Positions 9,068 through 18,974 of a stretch of 64,000 nucleotides of DNA are shown in pieces. The notes beneath the pieces are model-generated. The model was given only the letters and a program-made list of their open reading frames with translations, was not told the DNA's origin and did no database searches. Within the stretch, counting starts at the first letter, position 1. The number at the start of each line of letters is the position of its first letter. The translations under genes were made by a program, and so were the position numbers. Source of the DNA: Photobacterium angustum (GTDB lineage Bacteria > Pseudomonadota > Gammaproteobacteria > Enterobacterales > Vibrionaceae); NCBI RefSeq assembly GCF_002954615.1, contig NZ_MSCJ01000001.1, positions 496,001-560,000 of the forward strand, read 5' to 3'.

Positions 9068-10282
9068 CTATTGACGATAGCTATGTAAGAAGCGTTCTAA
9101 GCGTCCCATTGCCAGTTCAAGATCATCGACATGGGGTAAGGTTACAATGCGGAAGTGATCCGGTTGTTTCCAGTTAAATCCGGTTCCATGTACAACAAGC
9201 ACTTTCTCTTGTAGTAAAAAGTCCATTGCCATTTTTTGGTCGTCTTGAATATTAAATTTCTTCTGATCTAATTTCGGAAATAGATACAACGCGCCTTTTG
9301 GCTTAACACAAGAAACTCCAGGGATTTGAGTTAATAGATCATAAGCTTTATTGCGCTGTTCGAGCAGACGTCCACCCGGCAAGATTAATTCATTAATACT
9401 TTGGTAACCACCTAATGCGGTTTGAATGGCATGCTGCATTGGTACGTTGGCACACAAACGCATTGATGACAGCATTTCTAACCCTTCGATGTAACCTTTA
9501 GCGCGGTGTCTTGGCCCTGAAATGACCATCCAACCTGCACGGAAACCACACACTCTGTATGACTTTGAAAGGCCATTGAATGTTACACAAACTACATCTT
9601 CTGCTAATGGAGCAATAGAGGTATGTTGTGCACCATCGTATAGAATTTTGTCGTAGATCTCATCGGCGAAAATAATCAAGTCATGCTGACGTGCAATTTC
9701 AACCACTTCGATCAGAAAATCTCGGCTATATACCGCACCCGTCGGGTTATTTGGATTGATTAATACAATACCGCGAGTATTTGGTGTGATTTTTTTCTTT
9801 ATATCATCAAGATCTGGATACCAATCTGATTGTTCATCACACGTGTAGTGGACGGGTGTACCACCAGATAGTGAGACCGCAGCGGTCCATAATGGGTAAT
9901 CAGGTGATGGAACCAATATTTCATCTTTATGGTTTAGCAGTGCTTGCATTGCCATAACGATTAATTCAGAGACACCGTTACCGATATAAACATCTTCGAC
10001 ATCAAGATCAAGTAAGCCGCGCTTTTGGTAGTGTTGAACAACGGCTTTACGCGCAGAATAAATACCTTTTGAATCACAGTAACCTTGGGATGTTGGTAGA
10101 TTACGGATCACATCCACGAGAATTTCATCAGGGGCATCAAAACCAAACGGCGCTGGATTACCGATGTTTAGTTTGAGTATTTTTTGTCCTTCTTCTTCCA
10201 TACGCTTAGCGTGTTTCAGAACGGGACCACGTATGTCATAGCAAACATTATTAAGCTTGGATGACATCCCGAATTTTTGCAT
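9068..10282 (-). CDS. alaA: Alanine aminotransferase AlaA (glutamate-pyruvate)
   Basis: AlaA is a PLP-dependent fold-type I aminotransferase that makes alanine from pyruvate and glutamate in the cytoplasm. The 404-residue protein is almost colinear with E. coli AlaA. It includes NIGNPAPFGFDAPDEIL, the INPNNPTGAVYS substrate loop, ADEIYDKILYDGAQ, and the PLP-lysine motif NGLSKSYRV. The C-terminal domain ends near HFRIVTLPHVDDLE. It lies upstream of yfbR as in E. coli and has its own terminator. Nothing unusual is seen in length or motifs. Confidence 0.95.
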   Translation of the reverse strand: MQKFGMSSKLNNVCYDIRGPVLKHAKRMEEEGQKILKLNIGNPAPFGFDAPDEILVDVIRNLPTSQGYCDSKGIYSARKAVVQHYQKRGLLDLDVEDVYIGNGVSELIVMAMQALLNHKDEILVPSPDYPLWTAAVSLSGGTPVHYTCDEQSDWYPDLDDIKKKITPNTRGIVLINPNNPTGAVYSRDFLIEVVEIARQHDLIIFADEIYDKILYDGAQHTSIAPLAEDVVCVTFNGLSKSYRVCGFRAGWMVISGPRHRAKGYIEGLEMLSSMRLCANVPMQHAIQTALGGYQSINELILPGGRLLEQRNKAYDLLTQIPGVSCVKPKGALYLFPKLDQKKFNIQDDQKMAMDFLLQEKVLVVHGTGFNWKQPDHFRIVTLPHVDDLELAMGRLERFLHSYRQ

Positions 10283-10675
10283 ATGAGGCTTTCCTGATGA
10301 TTATTAGGTATAACCACAAATTACACTATAAAAGAGGGAGATAGGAACACCTTTTAGAAGATAATTATGTAAAAGAGTGTTTTATTTTATTTTGGCAGAA
10401 TGAAAAAGGCGTGTTTAGCTACAATAAGCAAAGTTGAATAGAGGTTTCTGCTAGTTAGGTAAGTAATACAAATGTGTTACTTCATTAGTCAGATGCTTTC
10501 TTGTGAGGTAGAATGGTACATCATTCTTCTTTACTAAGAGAATTAGTAGTTATTCTCTCTCTTTTAGGGAATAAGTGTCTATTCTTAGTAAAGAAAATAT
10601 GTCGAAGAGAGTGACATATATATCTTTCAGCCAGGGATGAGCCGTATTGGTGTAATAGAGCTGAGCGAGGTTATC
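10283..10675. other. Divergent promoter region between alaA and menF, with a 13-base inverted repeat
   Basis: This stretch of nearly 400 bases has no supported gene. It contains a perfect 13-base inverted repeat (10527-10539 and 10583-10595, TTCTTTACTAAGA and its complement) enclosing 43 bases, placed about 80 bases before the menF start. It should hold promoters for both flanking genes. Confidence 0.5.
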
Positions 10676-12013
10676 TTGACTGCGTTACAACAAGCCGTTG
10701 AACGATTAATTGCTAAATTAGAGCAAGCATCTGCAACAACCCAGCGTATATTGGTTAAATTAGATTTACCAAAACATATCGACCTGATTGATTGGATGGA
10801 TACACAAGCTTTGTATCCTAAATTCTATTGGCAATCACGTAATTGCCGAGAAGAGGTTGTCGCGCTAGGCCAAATAAAAACATTTACTGAACCTAAAGCT
10901 GCTGAGAAAGTTATTTCAAATGAGCAGCGAATTTGGGGCGGGCGATCTTTTGATGGAAGAACAGAGCGAAATAAACGTTGTCTCTCTTCCTTTTTCTTTT
11001 TACCGCTACTTGAATTAAGTCGTCTGGATAATGAATGGCACATTGCGGTTAATATTGGTGAAGATCGTGTACGTATTGTGACGGCATTACAACAATTGAT
11101 GTTTGATACATCGTTGATCAGTGGCATTCACAGTAAAATTTTAAATCGCAGTAATACGCCGGATTTTTCTGGTTGGTCAAATATGCTGACACGAGCGTTA
11201 GATGCGATTGAAAATAAAGAATTTGAAAAAGTAGTGCTCGCTCGACGAACAACGTTGCAGCTAGATAAACCCGTATCTCCCGCCCAATTACTGAAAGCTA
11301 GCTGTGCTAATAACAGCAATAGTTTTCACTTTTTATTGGCGCTCGATGAAAAGCATGGCTTTATGGGCTCAACGCCAGAACGGTTATTTCAACGTCATGA
11401 ACATGCAATTCAAACCGAAGCGTTAGCGGGTACGATTGGTCGTGGTAAAGATGATGTTGAAGATCAGCAATTAGCACAATGGCTATTGTCTGATAATAAA
11501 AATCGCTACGAAAATCGTTTAGTGGTTGATGATATTGTTAATCGATTAGTGCCATGTAGCCAATCGATGAATGTGTCTCAAACCCCTGAGTTGGTTCAAC
11601 TACGTAAAGTCCAGCACTTAAAGCGAAGCATTGATGCTGAATTAAATAGTGGTGTCTTTAGTGCGGATTTATTAGATAACTTACAACCAACGGCTGCGAT
11701 TGCTGGATTACCTCGTGATCCTGCTCTTCATTTTATAGCTGAAAACGAACCTTTTTCTCGCGGTTGGTATAGTGGTGCGGTGGGTTATATTAGCCAGCAG
11801 CATAGTGAGTTTTGTGTGGCTATTCGTAGTGCATTAATTATTGAGGGTGAAGTCCATTTATTTGCAGGAGCTGGCATTGTACCGGGCTCAGTTGCAGAAA
11901 GTGAATGGAAAGAGCTTGATCGAAAAACATCAACACTCTGTAGTTTATTTGAGCAAGAGACGGATCGTTCGTTAGCTGCTGAAATGGAGTATAAAAGCGC
12001 ATCATGCAATTAA
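10676..12013 (+). CDS. menF: Isochorismate synthase MenF
   Basis: MenF converts chorismate to isochorismate, the first step of menaquinone synthesis. The C-terminal chorismate-binding domain (about 175-430) is clear: FEKVVLARRTTL, FMGSTPERLF, TEALAGTIGRG, VQHLKRSIDAEL, QPTAAIAGLPRD and the closing GAGIVPGSVAESEW. The frame is open from ATG 10637. I prefer TTG 10676, because GCGAGG (10665-10670) lies five bases before it and the N-terminus (TALQQAVERLIAKL) then aligns without gaps to the E. coli MenF start. The 3' end overlaps menD by ten bases, so the two are coupled. It is the first gene of menF-menD-menH-menC-menE. Confidence 0.93.
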   Translation: MTALQQAVERLIAKLEQASATTQRILVKLDLPKHIDLIDWMDTQALYPKFYWQSRNCREEVVALGQIKTFTEPKAAEKVISNEQRIWGGRSFDGRTERNKRCLSSFFFLPLLELSRLDNEWHIAVNIGEDRVRIVTALQQLMFDTSLISGIHSKILNRSNTPDFSGWSNMLTRALDAIENKEFEKVVLARRTTLQLDKPVSPAQLLKASCANNSNSFHFLLALDEKHGFMGSTPERLFQRHEHAIQTEALAGTIGRGKDDVEDQQLAQWLLSDNKNRYENRLVVDDIVNRLVPCSQSMNVSQTPELVQLRKVQHLKRSIDAELNSGVFSADLLDNLQPTAAIAGLPRDPALHFIAENEPFSRGWYSGAVGYISQQHSEFCVAIRSALIIEGEVHLFAGAGIVPGSVAESEWKELDRKTSTLCSLFEQETDRSLAAEMEYKSASCN

Positions 12014-13731
12014 CCTTATCTAATAGTCTTGCTTATAGGGCTGCATTAAATAGTTGTTGGGCTGAGCTGATACTTGAAGAGTTAGTTCGACAAGGCGTTC
12101 AGCATGTTTGTATTGCACCAGGCTCTCGTTCAACACCATTGACGTTAGCGGCAGCAAAACAGCCCAAACTGACTATTCACACTCACTTTGATGAACGCGG
12201 TTTAGGCTTTCTCGCAATAGGTTTAGCCAAAGCATCGCAAACCCCCGTCGCGGTGATTGTGACATCAGGCACAGCGGTCGCTAATTTATTACCTGCCGTT
12301 GCTGAATCTGGGTTAACAAAAGAAAAATTAGTGCTGTTAACCTCAGATCGTCCTGTTGAATTACTGCAATGTGGCGCAAATCAAGCTATTCGTCAGCATG
12401 GTATTTTTTCGCAGCATGTAACCGAGTTTGTTGATCTACCAGCCCCTACACTTGATATCTCTCCTAATTGGTTATTAGGCGTGGTTGATGAGTTGATGCA
12501 TCAACAGCAGTTACGTGGCGGTGCCATCCATTTAAATTGCCATTACCCTGAGCCGCTATATGGTGAGGTGGTAGATTTTTCGGCCTATCTAGCGCCAGTT
12601 AAAAAGTGGCAGGCAACAGAATTACCGTATTGCCAACATCAACAAGCAACTAGCTCTGATATCGTCATTGATTCAGTGCAATGGCAGCGGTTGTGCGATA
12701 AAAAAGGCGTAATTGTAGCGGGTAAATTAGCGCCCAATGAACTTGCTGATGTTAAAGCGTTAGCAGCCCGATTAGGCTGGCCGTTATTGGTCGATCCTCA
12801 AGCTGGAGGCTCCAGCGAATATGCGGGATTTGATGGTTGGTTACAAAATCCAGCCTGTGCTGAAGTTTTGTCTCAAGCACAAGTGTTACTGCAATTTAGT
12901 GCACGTATTGTTTCTAAACGTTTATTACAGTTTATTGGTGATCAGCCGTGGGATGATTATTGGTTAATCGACCCACAACAAGGACGTCTAGACCCTCATA
13001 ATCATTCTGGTTCTCGTATTCAAGCGAATGTGAGCGCGTGGACTTGTGCAGCGCTTCTTGATGAAAAAACATCACCACATAGTGGATGGGCATTACCGTT
13101 AGTGGGCGCGTCTAAGCGTTATCGTGAAATAGCGAAGCAACAATGTGACGATTTATCTGAAATGTCATTAGCGACATTATTGAGAGATTGGCTCGCACCT
13201 GATTCTGAGCTGTTTCTCGGTAATAGCATGATTGTTCGACTGCTAGATATGTTTGGTGATTTACCAACAACAGCGACATTTACCAACCGTGGTGCATCAG
13301 GTATTGATGGATTAATAGCAACAGCTGCTGGTGTGCAACGGGCTAGAAAAGCACCATTAGTGATGCTATTAGGCGATACGTCATTTTTATACGATCTCAA
13401 TTCTCTCGCATTATTAAAACAAACCGCATTACCTATGGTTGTGGTTGTTACGAATAATGATGGTGGCGGTATTTTTGATATGTTACCAGTACCAGAGCAG
13501 CAAAAAGATGATTTTTATCGTATGCCTCATGGTTTTGAATTTAGCCATGCTGCTGCTATGTTTGAATTGAATTATCAAAGCCCAACAACAGTCGCTGAAG
13601 CCCAAACTGCGGTAGTGAATGCACAACAAGTTAACCAGACAACGATCATCGAAATTAAAACGCCGGCTGGAGAAGCAGGGCAGATGTTAAAAGAGATCTT
13701 TTCTGAGGTAAAACGTGCGTCTTTACTCTGA
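12004..13731 (+). CDS. menD: SEPHCHC synthase MenD (ThDP-dependent)
   Basis: MenD joins 2-oxoglutarate to isochorismate, giving 2-succinyl-5-enolpyruvyl-6-hydroxy-3-cyclohexene-1-carboxylate. The 575-residue protein has the three-domain thiamine-diphosphate layout. The N-terminal domain shows IAPGSRSTPLTLAA, HFDERGLGFLA (with the activating glutamate) and VIVTSGTAVANLLPA. The C-terminal cofactor domain shows FTNRGASGIDGL, a GDTSFLYDLNSL metal-binding stretch and NNDGGGIFDMLP. It overlaps menF upstream and menH downstream (13715), indicating tight translational coupling. Length and motifs agree with E. coli MenD. Confidence 0.95.
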   Translation: MQLTLSNSLAYRAALNSCWAELILEELVRQGVQHVCIAPGSRSTPLTLAAAKQPKLTIHTHFDERGLGFLAIGLAKASQTPVAVIVTSGTAVANLLPAVAESGLTKEKLVLLTSDRPVELLQCGANQAIRQHGIFSQHVTEFVDLPAPTLDISPNWLLGVVDELMHQQQLRGGAIHLNCHYPEPLYGEVVDFSAYLAPVKKWQATELPYCQHQQATSSDIVIDSVQWQRLCDKKGVIVAGKLAPNELADVKALAARLGWPLLVDPQAGGSSEYAGFDGWLQNPACAEVLSQAQVLLQFSARIVSKRLLQFIGDQPWDDYWLIDPQQGRLDPHNHSGSRIQANVSAWTCAALLDEKTSPHSGWALPLVGASKRYREIAKQQCDDLSEMSLATLLRDWLAPDSELFLGNSMIVRLLDMFGDLPTTATFTNRGASGIDGLIATAAGVQRARKAPLVMLLGDTSFLYDLNSLALLKQTALPMVVVVTNNDGGGIFDMLPVPEQQKDDFYRMPHGFEFSHAAAMFELNYQSPTTVAEAQTAVVNAQQVNQTTIIEIKTPAGEAGQMLKEIFSEVKRASLL

Positions 13732-14524
13732 AGTATTTGGAAAACGCCCGCAAGCAAGCCAACCCGTGATTGTTTTTCTTCATGGGCTATTAGGCTCAGG
13801 GCGGGATTGGCGATTAATTACTTCAGCACTAATGCATCACTATTGTTGTGTAGCAATCGATCTGCCTGGGCACGGCTTTAGTGCGTCAGTATCTATGCCA
13901 CTCGATGAGTCTGATATTGGCTTCAAACAGAGTTATCAGGCGATACTGAAAACGTTGGAACATCGTGGTGTTCAACGTTTCGTGATGGTGGGGTATTCGT
14001 TAGGTGCGCGACTTGCTATGTATCTGGCAACGCAATTAGCAAATGAGAGTACCACGGAGCGTGGGCTAAGGTTGCAAGGTATCTTTTTAGAAGGTGGGCA
14101 CTTTGGATTACCGCTTTCAGACCGTGCGGCGCGTCTTGATAATGATAAAGCATGGGCTGCACGTTTTTCTCAACAATCTCTTATTTCAGTGCTGAATGAT
14201 TGGTATCAACAAACTGTTTTTTCATCACTGAACCATGACCAAAGACAAAGCTTAGTCGCTAAACGTAGTGATAACCTTGGGCAAGGTGTCGCGAATATGT
14301 TGCTAGCAACGTCATTATCTAAACAACCATTATTACTCACACCGCTACAAAACTTAAAATTACCTGTTCGTTATGTTTGTGGTGAATATGATGCAAAATT
14401 TCGTCAGATCGCTATGCAATCAGAGCTAAGCGTAGAAGTGATCCCTGATGCTGGGCATAATATTCATGTAGAACAACCACATGCATTTACATCTGCCTTA
14501 TCTGCTTTTATTCAAAAGTTGTAA
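13715..14524 (+). CDS. menH: SHCHC synthase MenH (alpha/beta hydrolase)
   Basis: MenH eliminates pyruvate from the MenD product to form 2-succinyl-6-hydroxy-2,4-cyclohexadiene-1-carboxylate. The 269-residue protein is an alpha/beta hydrolase with oxyanion segment FLHGLLGSGRDW, nucleophile elbow GYSLGAR (Ser95), an acidic residue in CGEYDAKF (about 220) and the catalytic histidine in AGHNIH (about 247). It starts with GTG at 13715 inside the menD 3' end, with GAGG a few bases upstream. In the usual order menB would follow next, but here an 89-base gap leads straight to menC. Confidence 0.92.
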   Translation: MRLYSEVFGKRPQASQPVIVFLHGLLGSGRDWRLITSALMHHYCCVAIDLPGHGFSASVSMPLDESDIGFKQSYQAILKTLEHRGVQRFVMVGYSLGARLAMYLATQLANESTTERGLRLQGIFLEGGHFGLPLSDRAARLDNDKAWAARFSQQSLISVLNDWYQQTVFSSLNHDQRQSLVAKRSDNLGQGVANMLLATSLSKQPLLLTPLQNLKLPVRYVCGEYDAKFRQIAMQSELSVEVIPDAGHNIHVEQPHAFTSALSAFIQKL

Positions 14525-14613
14525 CGAGCCATTGTAATTAAAGTGATTTAATATGCCGTTAGACTAAGGTTTAGCGTGTTTTATGCTCTGGTATTAATTA
14601 AAGGTTATCAAGA

Positions 14614-15588
14614 ATGCGCAGCGTTAAGTTATATCGATATCAGTTACCGATGGATTCTGGTGTTATTTTACGTGATCAACGTTTAGTAACGCGTGAAGGT
14701 TTGGTTGTCGAACTTATTCAAGGTGACAACGTTGGTGTAGGTGAAATAGCGCCACTGCCTGAGTTTAGCAATGAAACGCTAGAGCAAGCGTTAGATCAAA
14801 CAAAACAACTACTTGAACTTTGGCTTGAGGACCAAGACATCCATATAAACGATGCTTATCCCTCTGTTGCCTTTGGTTTTAGTTGTGCAATGGCAGAGTT
14901 AGCGGGAGAGTTACCTCTTACTGCAAACTATGCGGTAGCACCATTATGCTCAGGTGATCCTGACGAGTTGATTGAACGTTTAAATACCGAAAAGGGTGAT
15001 AAAGTCGCTAAAATTAAAGTCGGTATGTATGAAGCGGTGCGTGATGGTATTGTCGCTAATATGTTTATTGAAGCGATCCCTGAGGTTCAGTTACGTTTAG
15101 ACGCTAACCGTAAATGGACACCGCTTAAAGCACAGCAATTTGCTAAATATGTGAAACCTGAAAATCGGCAAGGGATCGCGTTTTTAGAAGAGCCTTGTAT
15201 TGATCCTCAAGACAGCCTGATTTTTGCAGAGCAAACAGGTATTAATATTGCTTGGGATGAAACTGTCCGCGAGCCTCACTTTGAAGTAAAAGCACAACCA
15301 GGTGTTGCTGCAATTATTATCAAGCCCACACTAACTGGTAGCTTAGCCCGTTGTATCGAGCTGGTGGAACAAGCTCAAGCGGTAGGGTTAACGGCAGTGA
15401 TTAGTTCAAGTTTAGAATCAAGCCTAGGATTAAATCAGTTAGCGCGTTTCGCCCAGTGGCAAACACCCAATGTTATCCCCGGTCTAGATACCATGCAGTT
15501 GTTTAAAGCACAATTGGTGACACCTTGGCCGGATAGTGAACTTCCAATGATCTCTTTAGCAGAATTAGACCTAGTATGGCAGAAATAA
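14614..15588 (+). CDS. menC: o-Succinylbenzoate synthase MenC
   Basis: MenC is an enolase-superfamily dehydratase that forms o-succinylbenzoate. The 324-residue product shows the [12 protein letters not shown] substrate loop, the catalytic KxK motif AKIKVG (Lys133/Lys135), and metal ligands around RLDANRKW (about 160), FLEEPC and WDETVRE. The second catalytic lysine lies in [15 protein letters not shown] about eight bases upstream supports the start. It overlaps menE by 13 bases. Placement directly after menH, without menB, is the odd point. Confidence 0.93.
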   Translation: MRSVKLYRYQLPMDSGVILRDQRLVTREGLVVELIQGDNVGVGEIAPLPEFSNETLEQALDQTKQLLELWLEDQDIHINDAYPSVAFGFSCAMAELAGELPLTANYAVAPLCSGDPDELIERLNTEKGDKVAKIKVGMYEAVRDGIVANMFIEAIPEVQLRLDANRKWTPLKAQQFAKYVKPENRQGIAFLEEPCIDPQDSLIFAEQTGINIAWDETVREPHFEVKAQPGVAAIIIKPTLTGSLARCIELVEQAQAVGLTAVISSSLESSLGLNQLARFAQWQTPNVIPGLDTMQLFKAQLVTPWPDSELPMISLAELDLVWQK

Positions 15589-17012
15589 AACACGATTTTC
15601 TAACATGGCCTTGGCAGCGATGGGCTGCAGAACGCCCATCAGATATAGCCATCTCTTTAGGTGATAAAGAGCATGATGCACAAACGTACACGTGGGCTGA
15701 TGTATCTTCAAACGTTGATGATTATGCACAAGGCCTAGTTGAGCAGGGCGTTAAGCGTGATCAACTTGTGGCCGTAATCGCTGATAATTCGATTCAAGTA
15801 TTATGGTTGATGCTTGCTATTTTTCGAGTGGGGGCACGCTATGTAGGGTTAAACCCGAAGTTGTCTTCTACTGAATTACAGCAACAGTTAGTGATACTCG
15901 ATAATGACTATATTTGGTCGGATAGTGAACATGATATAACAGCACTAACTGGGCAACATATTGTTCTGCAATTCCCCGCTGTCGCACGTATGGTACCTGT
16001 GACATGGCAAGAGCATCGCCCAATGACACTGACATTAACATCAGGTTCATCGGGTGTACCTAAGGCGGTGGTTCATAATGCCGAGTCACATTTAGCGAGT
16101 GCTTCTGGCTTGCTAAGTCAAATGGCATTCACAGCAGAAGACAGTTGGTTATTGTCATTACCGTTATTCCACATTTCGGGTTTAGCGATTGTATGGCGTT
16201 GGTTATATCGCGGAGCATGTTTAGTCATTGTCGATAAAGCGCAGCAGCAGCAAGCATTGCATTGGGTGACTCACGCATCATTAGTACCTACTCAATTACA
16301 ACGTTTACTCGATAGTATTGATAATACTGCAACACCATCATCGATGATGCTAAAACAAGTGTTATTAGGTGGCGCACATATTCCTGTTACTCTCACTAAT
16401 AAAGCGCACAGTGCTGGTATTGGTTGTTGGTGTGGTTACGGCATGACGGAAATGGCATCAACAATATCGGCTAAACAAGCGAATGAGAGTAGTGGTGTTG
16501 GTAACGTATTACCAAATAGAGAATTACTTTTACGTGATGGTGAGATCTTAGTTCGAGGTAAAAGCTTGTGCTTGGGGTATTACCGTAACCATACTATTTT
16601 TTCTATTTTAGATAACCATGGCCACGATGGGGAATGGTTTGCAACCAAAGACATGGGGGAGTGGCACGATGATGAGCTATTTATTCATGGTCGCGCAGAT
16701 AACATGTTTATTTCTGGTGGAGAGAATGTTCAACCAGAAGATATTGAAGCGGTACTGTTACAGTATCCAGAGATAGAACAAGCTGTTGTTTTACCCATTG
16801 ATGATTATGACTTTGGTCAACGACCGGTTGCTATTGTGAAAACAACTTGCCCGATGGATGCGGTATTTATTGATCATGTGATGACTTATATGGCAGATAA
16901 AGTGGCTGCGTTTAAGCGTCCAATTCGTTACCTCGATTTACCTGATGGCGATATTTATCAAGGGATAAAACTCTCTCGGACGAAATTAGCCAACTGGTTA
17001 TCTAAGCAATAA
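15576..17012 (+). CDS. menE: o-Succinylbenzoate-CoA ligase MenE
   Basis: MenE activates o-succinylbenzoate with ATP and CoA; its product is the substrate of MenB. The 478-residue protein belongs to the ANL adenylate-forming superfamily. The P-loop-like [17 protein letters not shown] (near 155), GYGMTEMAS (about 288) and the hinge region [21 protein letters not shown] (about 370) are present. A C-terminal lysine lies in GIKLSRTKL. Its start is inside the menC 3' end, so it is translationally coupled. It is the last gene of the operon and is followed by a strong terminator. Confidence 0.94.
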   Translation: MAEIKHDFLTWPWQRWAAERPSDIAISLGDKEHDAQTYTWADVSSNVDDYAQGLVEQGVKRDQLVAVIADNSIQVLWLMLAIFRVGARYVGLNPKLSSTELQQQLVILDNDYIWSDSEHDITALTGQHIVLQFPAVARMVPVTWQEHRPMTLTLTSGSSGVPKAVVHNAESHLASASGLLSQMAFTAEDSWLLSLPLFHISGLAIVWRWLYRGACLVIVDKAQQQQALHWVTHASLVPTQLQRLLDSIDNTATPSSMMLKQVLLGGAHIPVTLTNKAHSAGIGCWCGYGMTEMASTISAKQANESSGVGNVLPNRELLLRDGEILVRGKSLCLGYYRNHTIFSILDNHGHDGEWFATKDMGEWHDDELFIHGRADNMFISGGENVQPEDIEAVLLQYPEIEQAVVLPIDDYDFGQRPVAIVKTTCPMDAVFIDHVMTYMADKVAAFKRPIRYLDLPDGDIYQGIKLSRTKLANWLSKQ

Positions 17013-17013
17013 T

Positions 17014-17048
17014 AAAAAGGCGAAGCTAATATCTAGCTTCGCCTTTTT
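17014..17048. terminator. Strong bidirectional terminator after menE
   Basis: AAAAAGGCGAAGCTA and TAGCTTCGCCTTTTT form a perfect 15-base stem with T-runs in both directions. It separates menE from the convergent LplT-PlsC gene. Confidence 0.9.
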
Positions 17049-17085
17049 AATCTATTTGCTAGTTAGAACCTAACTAAGAAGAACG

Positions 17086-18960
17086 TTATTTTCTATCGCC
17101 ACGTAATTGTGTCACTTGTTGATATAACAATTGGCTATTTGCCTCTTGGGAAGACAGACATTCCCCAGCGACGATAGTGACTTGTGACCAGAAACGTTTG
17201 GGCCATTTTAATAATGCAACGCCACCCTCTCGACTAAAATAGCTCCCCCATAGTCCCTGCAATGCCACGGGGATCACCGTGACATTCGAACGTTTAATGA
17301 TTAAATCAATGCCACGCATAAACGGGGCTATTTCACCATCAAAGGTGAGCTGTCCTTCTGGGAAAACACAAACAATATCGCCATTATCCAAATGTTCTGA
17401 CACTTTTGAAAAAGCATTACGAATAGATGCACGGTCATTCGCATCGACAGGAATCGCCTTACATGCTTTACAGAACGATTTGACCAGTGGCAGGTTATAT
17501 ATATCACGGTCCATCAAAAAGCGGATAGGGCGTGGGCAGCTGCCTGCTAACAATAAAGCATCCATGTAGCTGACATGATTACAGACAAGTAACACACCAC
17601 CTTGTTTAGGAATATTATTCAAATTCTGTTTTTTTACACGATACATCGTATGGGTGATCATCCAAACCACAAAGCGCCAAAAAAAATCAGGGGCTTGGAA
17701 GTAGATATAGACAACAACTAATGAATTCACCGAAGCTAAGATTAAGAAGAACTCTGGAATGGAAAGCTTTAAAACAGATAAGAAGACAATAGCTGAAATA
17801 GCACTGACAACCATAAACACAGCATTCCATATATTATTTGCTGCAATGATTTGTGCACGTTCATCTTCTTTAGAGCGCTGCTGCATTAAGGCATAAAGCG
17901 GAACAATAAAAATACCGCCAGCAATCCCCAGTAAAAGCAATGACGCAAAGATTGGCCATAGATTTGGTGCCGTTATAAACGCTATTAGGCTCTCAGTTTG
18001 CACTGTAGTTGCTGGAGCGAGGAAATATAAACCTGAGCCAAATAACGTTATCCCTAAACTACCAATAGGCACTATTCCTGGATCAATTCGGTGTTGAGAT
18101 AAGCGATCACAACACATTGAGCCAATAGCAATACCAATAGAAAATAGCATCAGTAAGAAAGAGACAGAGGCAGCATTACCACCAAGGCTGATTTTTGCAT
18201 AATTAGGAAACTGTGTAAGATAACAAGCCCCTAAAAACCAAAACCAACTAATTCCCAAAATACATTGGAAAATCGTTTTGTCTTGTCGTGCAATCGCCAT
18301 GGTTGAACGAGTTTGTTTAATCGGTTGCCACTTAAAGGTTGCTTTCTTTACCGTAGGTGGTGCGCTCGGAATAGCAAGGGATGTGAGGTAGCCTAATATC
18401 GCAAAAAAGATCACGGCACCAGCTGCAATATAGTGGGCGTTATGGCTGTCGGCAATAAAACCTGCGAGCAATGTGCCAAGTAAAATAGCTAGAAAGGTGC
18501 CTGTTTCAACCAAAGCATTACCTGATATTAACTCTTCTGATTTTAAATGCTGGGGCAGTAAGGCATATTTTGCAGGGCCAAAGAAGGCTGATTGCGTTCC
18601 CATTAAAAAGAGTAACACCAACAGAGCAGAATAACTTTGATAGAAGAAGGCTATTGCAGCAAGGCACATTATAACAATTTCTGCTAGTTTAACTCGGCGC
18701 ATGATCATTGCTTTATCGTATTGATCGGCAATAACACCAGCAGAAGCTGAAAATAAAAAGAAAGGTAAAATAAATAACCCAGCGGCAATGTTAATCAGTA
18801 AATTTGCACTCAGTGGAAGGCTATCAACAGAAGCGTAAGCGATCAGAATTAATAATATATTTTTGTAAACATTATCATTAAATGCCCCAAGTGCCTGCGT
18901 TAAAAAATACGGCAAGAAACGCCGCTTGGTTAGAAGACTCGATTGGGGCTTTGTGGTCAT
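17086..18960 (-). CDS. LplT-like MFS transporter fused to PlsC-type acyltransferase
   Basis: This 624-residue fusion has an N-terminal MFS transporter (about 1-420, twelve predicted membrane helices, with FLPYFLTQALGAFNDN near the start as in LplT) and a C-terminal PlsC/AGPAT acyltransferase. The acyltransferase has the HX4D box NHVSYMD (His462, Asp467) and FPEGQ (about 528). In E. coli, LplT flips lysophospholipids inward, and the separate protein Aas carries acyltransferase plus acyl-ACP synthetase domains. Here the synthetase domain is absent and the chain ends soon after PlsC. A lysophospholipid uptake and re-acylation role is inferred. A TetR regulator lies 14 bases upstream in the same orientation and probably shares its transcript. 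Confidence 0.85.
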   Translation of the reverse strand: MTTKPQSSLLTKRRFLPYFLTQALGAFNDNVYKNILLILIAYASVDSLPLSANLLINIAAGLFILPFFLFSASAGVIADQYDKAMIMRRVKLAEIVIMCLAAIAFFYQSYSALLVLLFLMGTQSAFFGPAKYALLPQHLKSEELISGNALVETGTFLAILLGTLLAGFIADSHNAHYIAAGAVIFFAILGYLTSLAIPSAPPTVKKATFKWQPIKQTRSTMAIARQDKTIFQCILGISWFWFLGACYLTQFPNYAKISLGGNAASVSFLLMLFSIGIAIGSMCCDRLSQHRIDPGIVPIGSLGITLFGSGLYFLAPATTVQTESLIAFITAPNLWPIFASLLLLGIAGGIFIVPLYALMQQRSKEDERAQIIAANNIWNAVFMVVSAISAIVFLSVLKLSIPEFFLILASVNSLVVVYIYFQAPDFFWRFVVWMITHTMYRVKKQNLNNIPKQGGVLLVCNHVSYMDALLLAGSCPRPIRFLMDRDIYNLPLVKSFCKACKAIPVDANDRASIRNAFSKVSEHLDNGDIVCVFPEGQLTFDGEIAPFMRGIDLIIKRSNVTVIPVALQGLWGSYFSREGGVALLKWPKRFWSQVTIVAGECLSSQEANSQLLYQQVTQLRGDRK

Positions 18961-18974
18961 TTACGCTATCTCTA

